A stretch of 64,000 nt of DNA from Gnetum montanum (lineage: Eukaryota > Streptophyta > Gnetopsida > Gnetales > Gnetaceae): contig MNCI01016273.1 of NCBI GenBank assembly GCA_015680685.1, positions 2,205,767 to 2,269,766 on the forward strand, written 5' to 3'. Shown here one piece after another: positions 34,801 through 46,573 of this stretch. Each line of letters begins with the position of its first letter. Within the stretch, counting starts at the first letter, position 1. A program made the position numbers and the translations under genes. Under the pieces are notes generated by a model. It had not been told where the DNA came from. It did no database searches and saw nothing but the letters and a program-made list of their open reading frames with translations.

Positions 34801-36490
34801 ACTTCATCATGGGGAAAACCCCCCATTCTAACCTTCAAAATTAATAGGTGTTCTTCATATTTTTATTTTACAATTTTTTTATCATTTTCTTATATCTTGT
34901 TACAAAGTTTTCTATACTTGCCAACTTTTTCCACCTTTTGGTTTCATTTTCTTTGTTAGTAATCTCGCTTATGAATAAAATGATCATGTAGCCCATTGAG
35001 GTGAGGTTTGCTCTATGTTGTCAAGTCATGAGGAATTGATTATTAGGACAGTGAGGCCACATCATCCATCCATCCATTCCATTAATCAGAGGCTCTTACC
35101 CTAGTCATAATGATATCCTTCATCATCAAAATAAAAATAAATTCATAATCATTATGCTTGGATAGAAAAGTGAAGAACCAAGGAGGAATGTGAAGGGTGT
35201 GACATCAAGAGGATTTGTAGATTTTCTTTAACCACTTTTGTATCTTCTATCATGTTGCTAAGATTGTAATTATATCCTTGTAGATCTAACAAAAAATGGA
35301 AGTAGGAGTAAAATAACAAGGCACTGAATAAATCTTTGAGGGTCCCACTAGAAAGACATGTATCCATGCTTAAAGGTTGGTGGCTTCTCAAAATTCTTTT
35401 ATCAAAAATAATGTGCCATGAATAAACTCCTTCCTTGGACAAAATGCCAAGTGATGTTACCCCTTGCAACTATGGTAGTCTTATGGTTGTCAGCCAAAGC
35501 ATTGAAATGATGTGATGTCACTAAAATGTGGTTTGGACTTGGTTTGAATCTTGGAAATAAGGGCTAATGATTACTTAAGAATTACTAACACACAAGGATT
35601 CATTATGCCTCTAGTCAAACACCTCATGTCCTAATTCCTGCAATCCTTTCTACAATCTATCTCATTTGGCTATTTATATGATCCTAACTTGTGGTTTTGT
35701 GTAACATAGAGTTATTTTCTCAAATTTTTAGTTTTAACTTGTGTGTTTTTTTTCACAATTATGCATTACATTCAACTCCTTTAGTGCCTACATACATTTT
35801 TAGGTGTGGTTACACAAGGGCATTATGGGCTAGAACCTGCTTTGGGGAGGACCCACTTGTGTAACTATTGTAACTTGTACTTGTTTGACACAACCACATC
35901 ATTTTTAACCTTCCATGTGCATAAATGTTACATTTCATGTTTTTCCTTATCATGTAATTGATCTGTTCCATACCATAGGTCTAATACCCCTTTTCTTGCA
36001 TCTTCCAAAGCTTTTAATGTTGACGACTCCATCTTCTAATACTTTTGGTGCCTAAAACTAATTTCCTACTTACCCCAAAACTATGGACCAAACCTAAAAC
36101 CTTCTAACTAACCCTAGAGCTTCATTTTCTATGCTAATTGCCCTCATTAAATGCATATTTGAGAACCCTAATATCGACCACTCAATATTGGGTTAGACTC
36201 GACGTCAAATACCTAATATTGGGTACTTGATATTGGGTCAAAAAAACCTATATATATGACCCCTATGGTTCTCCAAAATCCACTCTCATAATTTGTAGCT
36301 AGGGAAGTTTTTCAAATTTTCTCTGATGACTAAGAGCTCTACGCAATTAACTTCCACTTGCAATATTTTTCTTCATATTGTTTGAACCTATTTAACAATG
36401 AAATGTTCAATTTAGTCATGGGAGGGTGCTTGCATGAAAAACTTGCATCAATTTTTCAAAATTTTATATCACTTAAATGGTATTACAAAG
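34801..36490 (+). promoter_or_regulatory. conserved non-coding block and internal promoter, element D
   Basis: A polypurine-like CATCATGGGGAAAACCCCCC (34805-34824) opens the block. Landmarks shared with C include CCACATCATCCATCCATCCA at 35061-35080, GTAACATAGAGTTATTTTCTC at 35701-35721 and GGTGTGGTTACACAAGGGCA at 35803-35822. At 36190-36240 are repeats of CTAATATTGGGTACTTGATA type, then TATA (CCTATATATATGACC, 36248-36262). A further polypurine-like TTTAGTCATGGGAGGG lies at 36413-36428. This is the same promoter design as in C and B. Confidence 0.55.
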
Positions 36491-36757
36491 GTGAGAATGT
36501 TAATAAATTAAGTATTTTAATGAAAAATCAATCATAAGAATGCCAAAAACTTTAATATTTTTACCCAAGGGACCATAACCATCATAATATGTCATAAATG
36601 AAGATAAATTCTTTTTGGGTATTTTTCTAAAAAATTTTCTAACTCTGCAATCATATGAACTAAAAAACTTACTAGAACTAAGATCATGAGTAAGGCATAA
36701 ACCTATTAATGATAAATAACAACACCTTAGTAACATCCAAACCTTGATTGATTGTAG
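36491..36757 (+). other. putative intron before ORF2, element D
   Basis: Donor AAAG|GTGAGA at 36491 and acceptor TTGATTGATTGTAG ending 36757 directly before the ATG. Length 267 bp, close to 290 bp in C. Position and both borders are conserved between copies that are otherwise diverged. Confidence 0.5.
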
Positions 36758-39087
36758 ATGGTCCCAGAGAGAGGAGGATAGAGGGACCTTTACAAGGAGT
36801 GGCCAAATGCCCAAGAGGTGGAAAAGGCCGACAAGGAGAGTAAGCCAAGCATGCGAAATAGGAGGCCCAATCATTCAACATCCATCAAGAGGCTCCTAAC
36901 ACATGGAAATTAGTTCAAGGAGAGGTTGTGGAACCACAAGCTCCAATGCAGGGAAAACACCTCACGTTGTTCCCAAAATGCCTTGAATTTATTCTAGAGA
37001 AGTCCATGTTGACCACAGTCATTGTGAAAATCAACATAGGCCAATTTATGACATTTTTTCTTGAGGTAATTTGGATACAACTCCAAGCTTCACCATTATG
37101 ACACATTCTCTAAGACAGTGGTGAATTGTACCTTAGCAAGATGTACCAATTGTGGCACAATAAGGAAGAAGGCACTATTATTAACATTGGCAAAGTCACT
37201 ATTTATTTCTAGGTTAAAGCAATTGCAAAAGCTCTAAATCTACCAAATGTGGGGGCTAAGTTGCAACATTAGTCCACAAGGTCCAATCTTGATACTAGAA
37301 AGTTGTCATTGAAGCAGGCATAAAATAAAGACAATAAGACATATAATGAGTTAACTCTGGAAGAAAGGACCTATTTCAAGATATGCACATATCACCTCTT
37401 CCCAACCAAGGGGCTTAATCAAATTTCAACATACATGACCAAGGACTATGCAATACTAATGGAAAAATTCATGGCCAATATTCCTCAATTATACTGAATG
37501 GAAATTCAAAGGTGATTCGAAGAAAATAAGGTAGGGAAGCCATTACTTTCATTCGCTTACTTGATCAAGAAGCTATGTAAGCATGTTGAAATCCTAAGAT
37601 ACACAAATGACATTCTCAAGAGGGCTTAAAATTCTTCCTTTGCAAAATTTCTCAAACCTACAACACAAAGGAAAGACCTTAGTGAGGAATACGAACTAGA
37701 GAAGGAAGTAGAACTAGAAAAAGAAATAGAATAAGAGCTTGAATAGTGTTGTGAACCATAAGTTCCACCACCACTTCCATAAGACTACTAGCCTACGATG
37801 AGCCCTTTGCAAAGAATTGCTAAAACACTTAGCTGGGGGAGTGGAGAAGAATCAAATCTCTTCAGAGTCATCAATGACATCATGTAGCCAACTATTTCTA
37901 CTAATCTAACAAGGGGAAAATTTCACTACAATTAGGAGGAGAATCCTAATGGTTATGATAAATCTCTAGTAATGATGCAACCTTTCAGGTGATGCTTGAA
38001 ATAGGAGAAGGTACCATAGTAGTGGTCATGTAGCATCAAGATGTGGTAGGTGTAGTAGAGATGATAACAGATCACATCAAGAAATCTTTCAATGTGATTG
38101 TTGGATAGATTGCTGCAAATAGGACAAGTAATGACCACCCTATTTAACATCCCTAGTGATGTCACTATAGTGTAATCAAACCTCATTACCACCAAAGGGA
38201 AGCTAGTCATGGCTAAGACCAAGGCAGAACATGTAGAAGTAGAAGTGCATCATTTACAATAAGAGCTAGTCACCTTGAGAGTTGAAAGATTGGACCTTGC
38301 TTGGTTTGTTGCACCTAACTAGCTAGATTAATTTAGAATAGAGTAGCTAAACAAATTGATTAAAGAAAATAAGGCTATTGAGAAAGAGAAGGAGAAGGTG
38401 ATCTAGAATGCCTCCACTACTAAAGCATAATCCTATGCCCATAAGAAGGCATTGACCACCCCACAAGAAGGAAATAAATAGCTTGCTACAAGTAATGCAA
38501 GGTTGATCACTATCGAAAAATAGAAGAACAACCTAGAGAAAAGTGTTCACCAGTTGAGAGAATAATTGGTGAGGGTCAACCATGACATTAGCAAATTGAC
38601 TAGAGAGAATCAAACCCTCTCAATGGAAGAGGTATGTGCCATTCATCAAGAGTCTACAATTGAGATAAGTGCATGGTAAAATGCGACCAAGAAGCATGAG
38701 AGGCTAAAGGAGCACTTCCAGGACCAAGTTGGCATGTATAAGCAAAACAATGAAAAGGGAATCTAGATGGAAAAAGCTCACATCAAATCCATGTCAATGC
38801 AAAATCCTAATTGGTAGTCCATTCTAGATAGTTATGCACTAGTCCATCAAGAAAAAGTGAAGAATAAAGACCTGTAAATTGAAGACTCAAAAGAACACAT
38901 GGCATTGACTAACCTTCAATATGCTAACTTTTCCATGTTGATAGCAAGTTATCCTAGAAATGAATTAGAGTAATAGGTAGTAACCACCTATGCATTATAT
39001 GAAAAAGAATTTGCAGATAGAAAAATGCTTTATAGAAACTCCATGTAGCAAACTAAAAATTGGAGGTGATTAAGTCCTACTACCATG
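36758..39087 (+). pseudogene. ORF2 of element D, 3'-truncated
   Basis: ATG at 36758. The plant-transposon-like part shows YLSKMYQLWHN near 37127, LEERTYFKICTYHLFPTKGLN near 37360 and LPLSFAYLIKKLC near 37545. After 38150 comes a Lys/Glu/Gln-rich heptad region with ENQTLSMEEVCAIHQ (38610). TAG and TAA replace Gln codons in several places and the frame is shifted more than once. The copy ends near 39087 in EIKSYYHG-equivalent sequence, about 300 bp short of the C-terminal block found in A and C. Confidence 0.6.
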
Positions 39088-39300
39088 GATAAAACATCCC
39101 AATCCTTGCATACCATCTTATGGTCGCAAACATCATAGTGGGTCAACTCTTTACTTGAGAACCACATCTCATAAATTGTCCCACTACAGTTACTATAATC
39201 AAGTGTGGGCCCCAATGGGGTAAGTATGACCAAGTCCCAATATTTCCAACATGCAAGGATCCTCACCATCCATTTATTAATCCTTATCATCCTCAACCAT

Positions 39301-41010
39301 TTAGTCATGGGGGATATCCCCCATTTTAATAACAAGCAGGATTAATAAATTTTTTTCATTTTCTTTAATTTTATAACTTTTTGTTTTCCATTTTTTCATT
39401 TTTCAATTTCTTGTTTTATCTTTTTTTCTTTTTGTCTTTTCACATTTTTACAAGTAATCTCATCTACGAATAAAACACTCATGTGGCTCGTTGGTTGAGG
39501 TGTGTTCTATGTTATCGAGTCTCAAGTGGTCAATTATTTAGATAGTGAGCCCACTACACCTACTCATCCACTCTACAAATAAGAGGTTCTATTCGAGGGT
39601 ATAGTGATATTCTTGAAATTATTAAAACTTAAAATTAATTTTTTATTCATCGTACCCAGAATGACGAAGGATGCACCAAGAGGAAATGATTAGGATGTGA
39701 CATTAAGGGGACTTGTGGATTCTCTTTAGTGACGTATGTGGGAGTTATTATGCAACATGGTTGTACTAATCCTTGTAGATCTAATGAAAAATGAGAGTAA
39801 GTGTAATCAAAAGGGCACTCAAAAATCCAATGCTATTCTAGGGGGTCCTACTGGAAAGACTTGCACCCATGCCTAAATTTTGACGGCTTCTCTGGATTCA
39901 GTGTTCAAAAAAAGAAGAGAGAGAAAGAGAAGAAAAGAAAAAGAAAACAAAAAGAAAAGTGCCACAAAAAAAATCACTCCTCCCTTGAATAAAATGGCAA
40001 GTGATCATACACCTTTTTATTATGGTGCTCTCATAGTGGCTCATCATTGGATGAAACAATGCAATGTCACTGATTAATGGAATGGACTTGGTCCTGATCT
40101 TGGAACAACATGTTGATGATATGTTAATCATGCTTTACACGCAGGATTCATTATGCCCTGGGTCAGTTACCTCATGTCCCAATCTCTACAATCCCTTCTA
40201 TACCCTGTCTCATCTCACTATTCATGTGATTGTAGCTCGTGTTGTGTGTAACATAGAATTCTTACCTCATTCTAGTGATATTTACATGTGTGTGTTTTTT
40301 GGAATTAGTGTGAATTACATTTAACCCTTCAAGTGCCCATGGACACTTTAAAGTGTGTTTGCACAAGGGAATTAAAGGTTGGAACCTACTTTGGGGAGGA
40401 TCCACTTGTGTAATTTTTGTAATTTGGACTCATGACCCACCTTGCACACACCATTTATTACCCTTAGCATATTGCCAAAAATTTTCTTTCCCTTATTACT
40501 ATCCCTCCAATTCAATGTTCCTATGAATCATCACATAGCCTTTTTCTTACCACCTGAGTTTTTATTGATCAATTACACTCACTCATCATTATTCGTTCCT
40601 TTACAACAAGCTAAATTACCCTAGAATTTTCTAACCATAGCTCAATGTCCTAAGTTTACAACATTCATTTCCAATAAACCTTTAAAAATTCAGTATTTTT
40701 ATTGTTTTGAAAATATCACTAGGGCCACGATATCGCATAATCCCATCCAGCTATAAATAGCGAAGCCCCCTGGAACACTTAACCTCATTTTCACATTTCA
40801 CGTGGGGGATTTTTAAAATTTTTTCTCTACGACTTATGATTGTGTGACCCTTTCTTTCATATCCATATCTCGCTTGCTAGTACTCCGATTTTAATTCCAT
40901 CTGAACCTACTTGAACCTGGAGTGTTCAGCTTAGTTGTGGGGGAGGGACATACACCAAATAGAACATAACATTTTTGGAATTTTTCATCATCCAATGGAC
41001 ATCATTAGGG
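39301..41010 (+). promoter_or_regulatory. conserved non-coding block and internal promoter, element B
   Basis: TTTAGTCATGGGGGATATCC at 39299-39318 is the internal polypurine motif. Shared landmarks follow, including an A/G-rich run at 39905-39970 and GTTTGCACAAGGGAATTAAA near 40357. CACGATATCGC at 40727-40737 precedes TATA (GCTATAAATAGC, 40750-40761). This palindrome is the undecayed form of the GATATTGC words in B's own LTR. A polypurine-like TTAGTTGTGGGGGAGGG lies at 40932-40948. Confidence 0.6.
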
Positions 41011-41233
41011 GTAATTAATTATAATAATAAGGATAATTATGCCAAAAATCATTTTATACATAGGTATACCAGGAGACTAAAATTAGAAAACCACCTAAGT
41101 AATGGGACTCGCTATTACAATCATTCGGGAAACATCACATGTAGATAAAAAAATTAATTAATTAAGGAAAGCAGTAAGATATAACCTAATTTCATAAACA
41201 ACCTTACTAACGCTTGATCCCGTGTGATTACAA
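41011..41233 (+). other. putative intron before ORF2, element B (acceptor mutated)
   Basis: Donor GGG|GTAATT at 41011. The acceptor position reads GTGATTACAA instead of GTGATTATAG, and the start codon of ORF2 reads ACG (41234) instead of ATG. The surrounding bases (GTGTGATTACA, then CGGCCCCGAAATG) match the other copies. Confidence 0.4.
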
Positions 41234-44020
41234 ACGGCCCCGAAATGTGGACAACAGGAAGGCCCTACACAAGCTAGAAGTAAACAACTAAGGAGAGGTG
41301 AAGAACAAGTCCCTGCTGGACAACATGAAAAATAGGAGGAACAATTTTTCAGCATTCATCAAAGAGACCCTCCTACTGTACAATCTGGGTAGGTAGAAGG
41401 GGAAGCTACTGCTACACCTAAACAGGGACAAAAAATCACGTTGCCCTAGGATTGTGTTTAGGCTATCCACGAAAGGTCCACATTCACTACGGTGACTGTG
41501 CAATTAAATTTTGAATCTTTTGAAAATTTTAGTCCTGAGGCTATTATGGATCACCTTAAAGGGTCTCCCTTATGGCCTGTCCTTTCTAAAAGCGGTGCTT
41601 AGTACCTAGGGGAGATGTACCAATTCTAGCACAATCGGGAATAAGGCACCACCGTTAATATTTGTGGTGTAATAGTTAATTTCTCCATGTGAGCCATTTT
41701 GGAAGTATTAAACCTTCCAAATATAGGGCCCCATGTTGCTTAGTTGTCTACTCCTTCAGACCCCGATGTGTGACACGTTTGGTTGGAAAGGGTGTATGGT
41801 AGGGATTAGACATTTGGAGAGTTGACGATGGAAGAAAGGATCTATTTTAAAATTGGAATGTATCACCTCTTCCCCATGAAGGGCTTAAAAATAATCTCAA
41901 CATATGTGGCTAGAGGTTATGTAGTGCTGATGGGAAATCTTAATGCTAACCTACCCCATCTATACTTAACAAAGATCTTAAGGTGGTTCAAGGAACGGAA
42001 GACAGGGAAGATGGCATTGCCCTTCCCTTGCCTTATCAGGAAGCTATGCTGATGTGCTGGTATTCGAGGGTACACCAATGATGTCCTCTGAAAAGCCAAA
42101 AATGCCTCATGTGTTGAATTGTTAAAGCCACTAGTTGCAAGGAAAATAACTGGTGAGACATTGGGACCAGAACAAGAAGAAGAACAAATGGTTGAACCAA
42201 CTACAACTTAAATTGCAGGACCCAACCAATTTCCAAGTATGGGACCCAGCCAACAACAAGAAGCAGGTCCTAGCATAGGCCAACATCCATCTCCACTGCA
42301 AGATTACAAACCGTCGATGAGCCACCTTAGAACCATCACTGAGATAGTCATTTGGGGAAGTTGTGATGATTCAAATATCTTCCGCGTCATTGAAAATGCC
42401 ATATAACCCACAATTTCTTTGGATCACATAAGGGGTGAAGTGTCTATTCATATAGGAGAAGGGGAAAGTATTTGGTCAAAACATATCTTGGGAAATGCTA
42501 CATCTTCCAAGTGTAATTAGAAACTGGTGAAGGGGCCATAGTGGTGTTCATGCAACACTAGGGTGCAGTGGGAGCTTTAGAAGTGGTCATGGACCACATT
42601 AAAGAATCATTCAATGTATTTTTTGTACCACTGGTAGATCTCACAAGAGCACAGGATGCTCAAACTTTGGTTGGAACCTCAATGACTCCTATGGAACATG
42701 AGGATGCACTTGATCGATTACTACAAATAGGAAAAATAATGAAGTATTTGTTTCACATCCCTCAGGATGTTACAAAAATTCAATCAAACTTCATTTCCAC
42801 TAAGGGGAAGTTGGTCTTAATGGAAGTGAGGGCTGAGCATGCTGAAGTAGAGGTGTAGAAATTTCAAGAATAGCTCGTGGCCCTACAAACAGTGCAGCGG
42901 GACCCTTTACAATTTTTTCCCAAAGACCAGCTAGACAGTTTTAAAACTAAGCAACTAACCAAGCTACTAATGAGATGGTGGCCAAGGAAAAAGAGAAGGT
43001 TGTTTGGGATGCCTTTACAACACAGGTGTAAACTCATGCACATATCAAGGCACTCAAGGCCTTACAGGAGGAGAATAAGTAGCTTATTGTTGACAACCTT
43101 TAGTTGACCTTTGTAAAAAAGTAAAAGAATGTTCTTGAAGAACATTTCCATCAGTTACAAGAATAGTTCATCTGGGTCAACCAAGACATGAGCAATTTAG
43201 TTAGAGAGAATCGAACCCTCTCAATGGAGGAGGTATGCACAATCCATCAAAAGACAACTATAGAAATAAGCACGTGGAAAAATGAGGCTAAATGGCATGA
43301 ACTACTAAAGAAGCACTTCTGAGACTAGTTGGGGATGTACAAAAAAATCCTTGAGAAGGAGATCCATATGGCCAAGGCCCACATCAATGTTATTAGTGCT
43401 TAACACACTAATTGGTGGGCCATATTGGACACATATGTGTTTTCCCACCAGGTGGAAGTTAAGAATCGGGACCTACATATTCAAGATCTAACAGAATACA
43501 TGGAGTTGGCAAACTTGTGGTATTCCAACCTTGCCATGTTAACATCATGGCACCCGAGAACAGAGCTTGAGTAGCACGTAGCTACCACCTATAGAAAATA
43601 CGAAACAGAATTTGTAGAACACAAGAAGTTACTGCAAAAACTAGAGATTGCAAATTCTGAACTTGAGGTGGTGAAGGCAAGCTACCAAGGCTAAAAAGGT
43701 GTCACAACAAATTTGGCTCTTCGGCTTGCAGATTCTTAAGAGTATAGAGACAAAGCTAGAGCCTACAAGGAGGAACGATGGGTATTTGCAACTTGGTATG
43801 TTAAGGCCAATTGAATGTTTCCACAATTACCTTGCCCATGGGAGGTGCTAACTCCATCAAACATCATAACATTAGCATGGACAGCATAGGATCCCCAAAC
43901 TAAAGAGGAGAAACTCCAAGCCATACTTCAATACCATCAAGCCTCAATACCTGAAGCACAAGACAAGGGAAAAGCACCTAGGAGGAGCCATCGCCACCAG
44001 GAACTACATGAGTTCCACCC
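41234..44020 (+). pseudogene. ORF2 of element B: plant-transposon-like domain plus coiled coil
   Basis: Longest undamaged pieces of this ORF family in the window. 41822-42052 reads EERIYFKIGMYHLFPMKG, then TYVARGYVVLMGNLNANLP, RWFKERKTGKM and LPFPCLIRKLC, the core of the plant-transposon-like domain. 42568-42858 reads DHIKESFNVFFVPLVD and a segment ending KLVLMEVRAEHAEVEV. From 42870 a charged coiled coil runs to about 43700, with NRTLSMEEVCTIHQK near 43210. The C-terminal WEVLTPSNI block is near 43840. The start codon is lost and several Gln codons are stops. No catalytic motif is recognised. Confidence 0.65.
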
Positions 44021-44176
44021 ATTTTGTAAATATAGAACATTCTTTGTGTTGTGTCTTAATTTTTTTTGATTCCACACTACAGGCGTAAACCCATTTTCAC
44101 CATCCAATAATCCCATACCTATCCACTATGTAATCATTGTAACACGAGAATGAGTTTTGACTTAGTCATGAGGGTA

Positions 44177-44988
44177 TGATGAGTTGTATTTCACTAGTTG
44201 CGATATTGCATCCACTACGATATTGCATACGTGATATTGTAACCTATCTCCTCATCTCTAAATAAGAGGTACAAAGTTCCAATAAGTAGTTACTCAGTCA
44301 ATAAGTTAGTTCTTAGTTTAAGTATTTAATTTCTTCTCTCAACCCTTTTCCTCTCAGTGTATGCTCGTAGTTTGGTGATTGTAATTGTACGACATCCTTA
44401 TTCAAGTGTGATGTACTTGGACATGCACATGACCAGAAATAAAGATTGAGATTACTTCATCATTGCAACATTCACTTAGCTTAATTATTTAATTAATTGT
44501 TATTTACTACTTTCTTAGTTAATATCTTCTCACCCTTAAACTCCTGTTAAACACAGAATGAGTATGACTTGATTACGAGCATTCAAGTGTGACTTCTTGG
44601 TAACCCAGTAGCATACCTAGGATCTACGCTTGGTAATCCCAGTGGTAGTCATGCATGAAGTCCAACATGTGCACAGATGATCAAGGAATGAATGCTCATT
44701 GCACTTAGGCTAGCTTATATTCTCTCTCACCCTTCTCTCTTAGCTTAGATAATATTACCTTCCATTGCCTTCGGGAGTAGCATTAGGTTAGAAATACATC
44801 ACACATCTCACTCTAGACTAAACCATATCTGACAAAGTTAACACTAGTCCAGATGGGAAGACAGTGAACTGCAACCTAAGGATAATTGTCTAGATGCCAC
44901 AACTATTCTATCTATGGAGTTCAACCGGATCGCACATGTAACACTTGTATTTGTATGGTTGAGTGTAGGGGTACCTCGCCGATCATCA
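44177..44988 (+). repeat. 3' LTR of element B
   Basis: Preceded by the polypurine tract TTAGTCATGAGGGTATGA. It begins TGATGAGTTG and ends GATCATCA. U3 has three GATATTG-type words (44200-44240) that are CpG-decayed GCGATATCGC, then TATA-like CTCTAAATAAGAG at 44255-44267. Repeated TTGGTAA units lie near 44600-44645. Confidence 0.8.
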
Positions 44989-45114
44989 TTAGCCCATTCC
45001 TTAGTTTTAAGATTCCATCATAAAAATGTGTGGGCAGTAACAATTAATATATCATTTAATTCTTAAAACCTTTAATAAAAATTTGAATATTCATTTAAAC
45101 ATAAAATTGATTGA

Positions 45115-45597
45115 TTTAATCTACATATTGCAATCAACAACTTTTAAGTTTCATTTACTTAGAGCAATATATTTTCCAAATCCAATCATGGCTAACATTG
45201 ATTCTACTTTACCAAAGTTATGATGAAGCATTAGGGCAAACAAAATTGGTGAGATGCAAATAAAATTTGAAATACATTAAAATATTGTTGGATTTGACAT
45301 CTCTATGAATCACTAGAGGATACAATCATGATGAAGGTAGTTGAGGTCCTAAGCTATATCAAGGGCACTTTGCAACAATGTTTTCCATGCCAAAATGTCT
45401 ACTTCTTTTTGGGCATAATGAAGATTCTCATACAGAGAATCATTCTACATGAACTTATATACTAGAAGTTCAATCAAATTCAAGTAATAAATAAAGAACA
45501 ACAACTTCACAATAATTAAATGTCTAAATTTTTCCAAAGTCTCCACTTTTATGTTTGCAACTTGGTTGTTTCTACCAAGCTTTTTTAATACCATTAT
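45115..45597 (-). pseudogene. LRR receptor-like kinase pseudogene, kinase subdomains III to VIII (part 1)
   Basis: Minus-strand reading from 45597 gives VLKKLGRNNQVANIKVETLE (the VxxKK lysine block), then FRHLIIVKLL, VYKFM, NDSLYENLHYAQKEVDILAW, ALDIA, DLNYLHHDCIL and, after a one-base shift, VIHRDVKSNNILM (catalytic loop with HRD and K-x-x-N). Lower down come FGKVESMLAMIGFGKYIAL (activation-loop end, decayed APE) and LKV. This wording is typical of plant leucine-rich-repeat receptor kinases. Stops and shifts make it a pseudogene. The N-terminal lobe continues at 54806-54940 on the far side of element C. It borders the LTR of B on the left, so its C-lobe is cut or lies beyond an intron. Confidence 0.85.
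45593..45597 (+). repeat. target-site duplication ATTAT, left copy (element C)
   Basis: ATTAT directly precedes the LTR start at 45598 and recurs at 54806-54810 directly after the 3' LTR. Removing element C and one copy restores a continuous kinase reading frame across the site, which confirms the duplication. Confidence 0.85.
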
Positions 45598-46447
45598 TTA
45601 TGAGTCATGTTTTGGTAGGGCTCCAATATTAGGGCATAACCTTTGATGTCATGGATCTAATATCACCTCATCCATGCTAGCCTATAAATACAACCCTTGG
45701 ATGCACAATTTTGGATATATACATAGAGAAGGGAATATATAGGTAGTCAAAAAGTAACAAAATTCTATTAGTTTGTTTCTAGTGCATGCCTGCAATGTGA
45801 TGTTAAGTGAGTGTACACAATTCTTATTTGAATGTAATGTACTTGGACACATTACATGCTTAGCAATAAAGATCAAGATTACTTTCATCATTGCAACAGT
45901 CACTTAGATTTATTATTGTTAGTTACTTAAATTCTTACTATTCTTCTTAGTTAATGTTTATCATTTATTGCTCTTTATTATTTCTGTCACTAATCAGAAT
46001 GAATATGAATAATCACAAGTGCTTAAGTGTAATTACTTGGTAACCCAATAGTGTTATTGTTTGGTATACCTAATAATGATACACTTGGTAATCCCAATGG
46101 TAGTTGCACAAAGTCCAAGGCATGTACGGAAGGTTAGGAATGCATACTCATCACACGTAAGCTAGTTTAGACTTTACTTTCTATTATTAATTAGATTAAA
46201 TAATTAATTTCTCTATTATCATTAGGATTAACATTAGGTCATAATAACATCAATTATCATATGTCTCACTTTGGACTAAATCATACGTGGAAAATCTATG
46301 ACTAGTCCAAGTGGGAAGACAACAAACTATGATAAAGACATAACAATCTAGATGCCACAACTAGTCCCATCCATAGAATTCAACCGGATCATCCATGATC
46401 ACTTGTGATTCATATGGTTAGGCATAAGGGGTACCCATCACTCATCA
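45598..46447 (+). repeat. 5' LTR of element C
   Basis: It begins TTATGAGTCATG (one substitution from TGATGAGTCATG) and ends CACTCATCA. TATA box CCTATAAATAC at 45681-45691. Compared with the 3' LTR it lacks about 70 bp of U3 holding the duplicated GATATT-containing unit. Repeated TTGGTAA units lie at 46039-46100. Confidence 0.9.
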
Positions 46448-46470
46448 TTGGTGCCATTTCTGAGGATGGT
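46448..46470 (+). other. primer-binding site, element C
   Basis: TTGGTGCCATTTCTGAGGAT follows the LTR. It differs from a tRNA-Asp-type site (TGGCGCCGTTnCCGnGGA) mainly by C-to-T and G-to-A changes. Confidence 0.6.
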
Positions 46471-46573
46471 GCTAGTTATCTAGATTCGTTATATTATACA
46501 TGATCATTGTAAATGTGTTAATGATTTATATTTCAAAAAATATTAAGTCATAAACATCATTAACTAAAAACAA

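Larger units (their letters stand above)
33650..39087 (+). mobile_element. element D, truncated relative of A and C
   Basis: D starts abruptly within gag at a point matching about 47905 of C and stops within the ORF2 coiled coil at a point matching about 53385 of C. It has lost its 5' LTR, most of gag, the end of ORF2, its polypurine tract and its 3' LTR. What remains follows the order of C: knuckle region, His/Pro/Ser-rich tail, internal polypurine motif (about 34806), non-coding block, internal promoter, intron and ORF2. It abuts B directly at 39087/39088. Confidence 0.75.
39088..44988 (+). mobile_element. element B, 5'-truncated relative with 3' LTR
   Basis: B begins within the last 200 bp of gag (39088-39300 matches the minus-strand 62100-62310 of E almost base for base in places) and continues through the internal polypurine motif, non-coding block, internal promoter with GATATCG, ORF2, polypurine tract and 3' LTR. 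The 5' LTR and most of gag are missing. The fusion to D is not at homologous positions, which points to illegitimate recombination or deletion. Confidence 0.8.

Noticed and set aside
40880-41160. Internal promoter regions as relic solo LTRs
   Set aside because: They share palindromes, TATA and a polypurine-like motif with the LTRs, but lack the TGATGAG/CTCATCA ends and the conserved downstream LTR sequence.
45115-45597. A functional receptor kinase exon
   Set aside because: In-frame stops, a one-base shift before the HRD motif, glycine losses in the ATP loop and interruption by element C rule out function.
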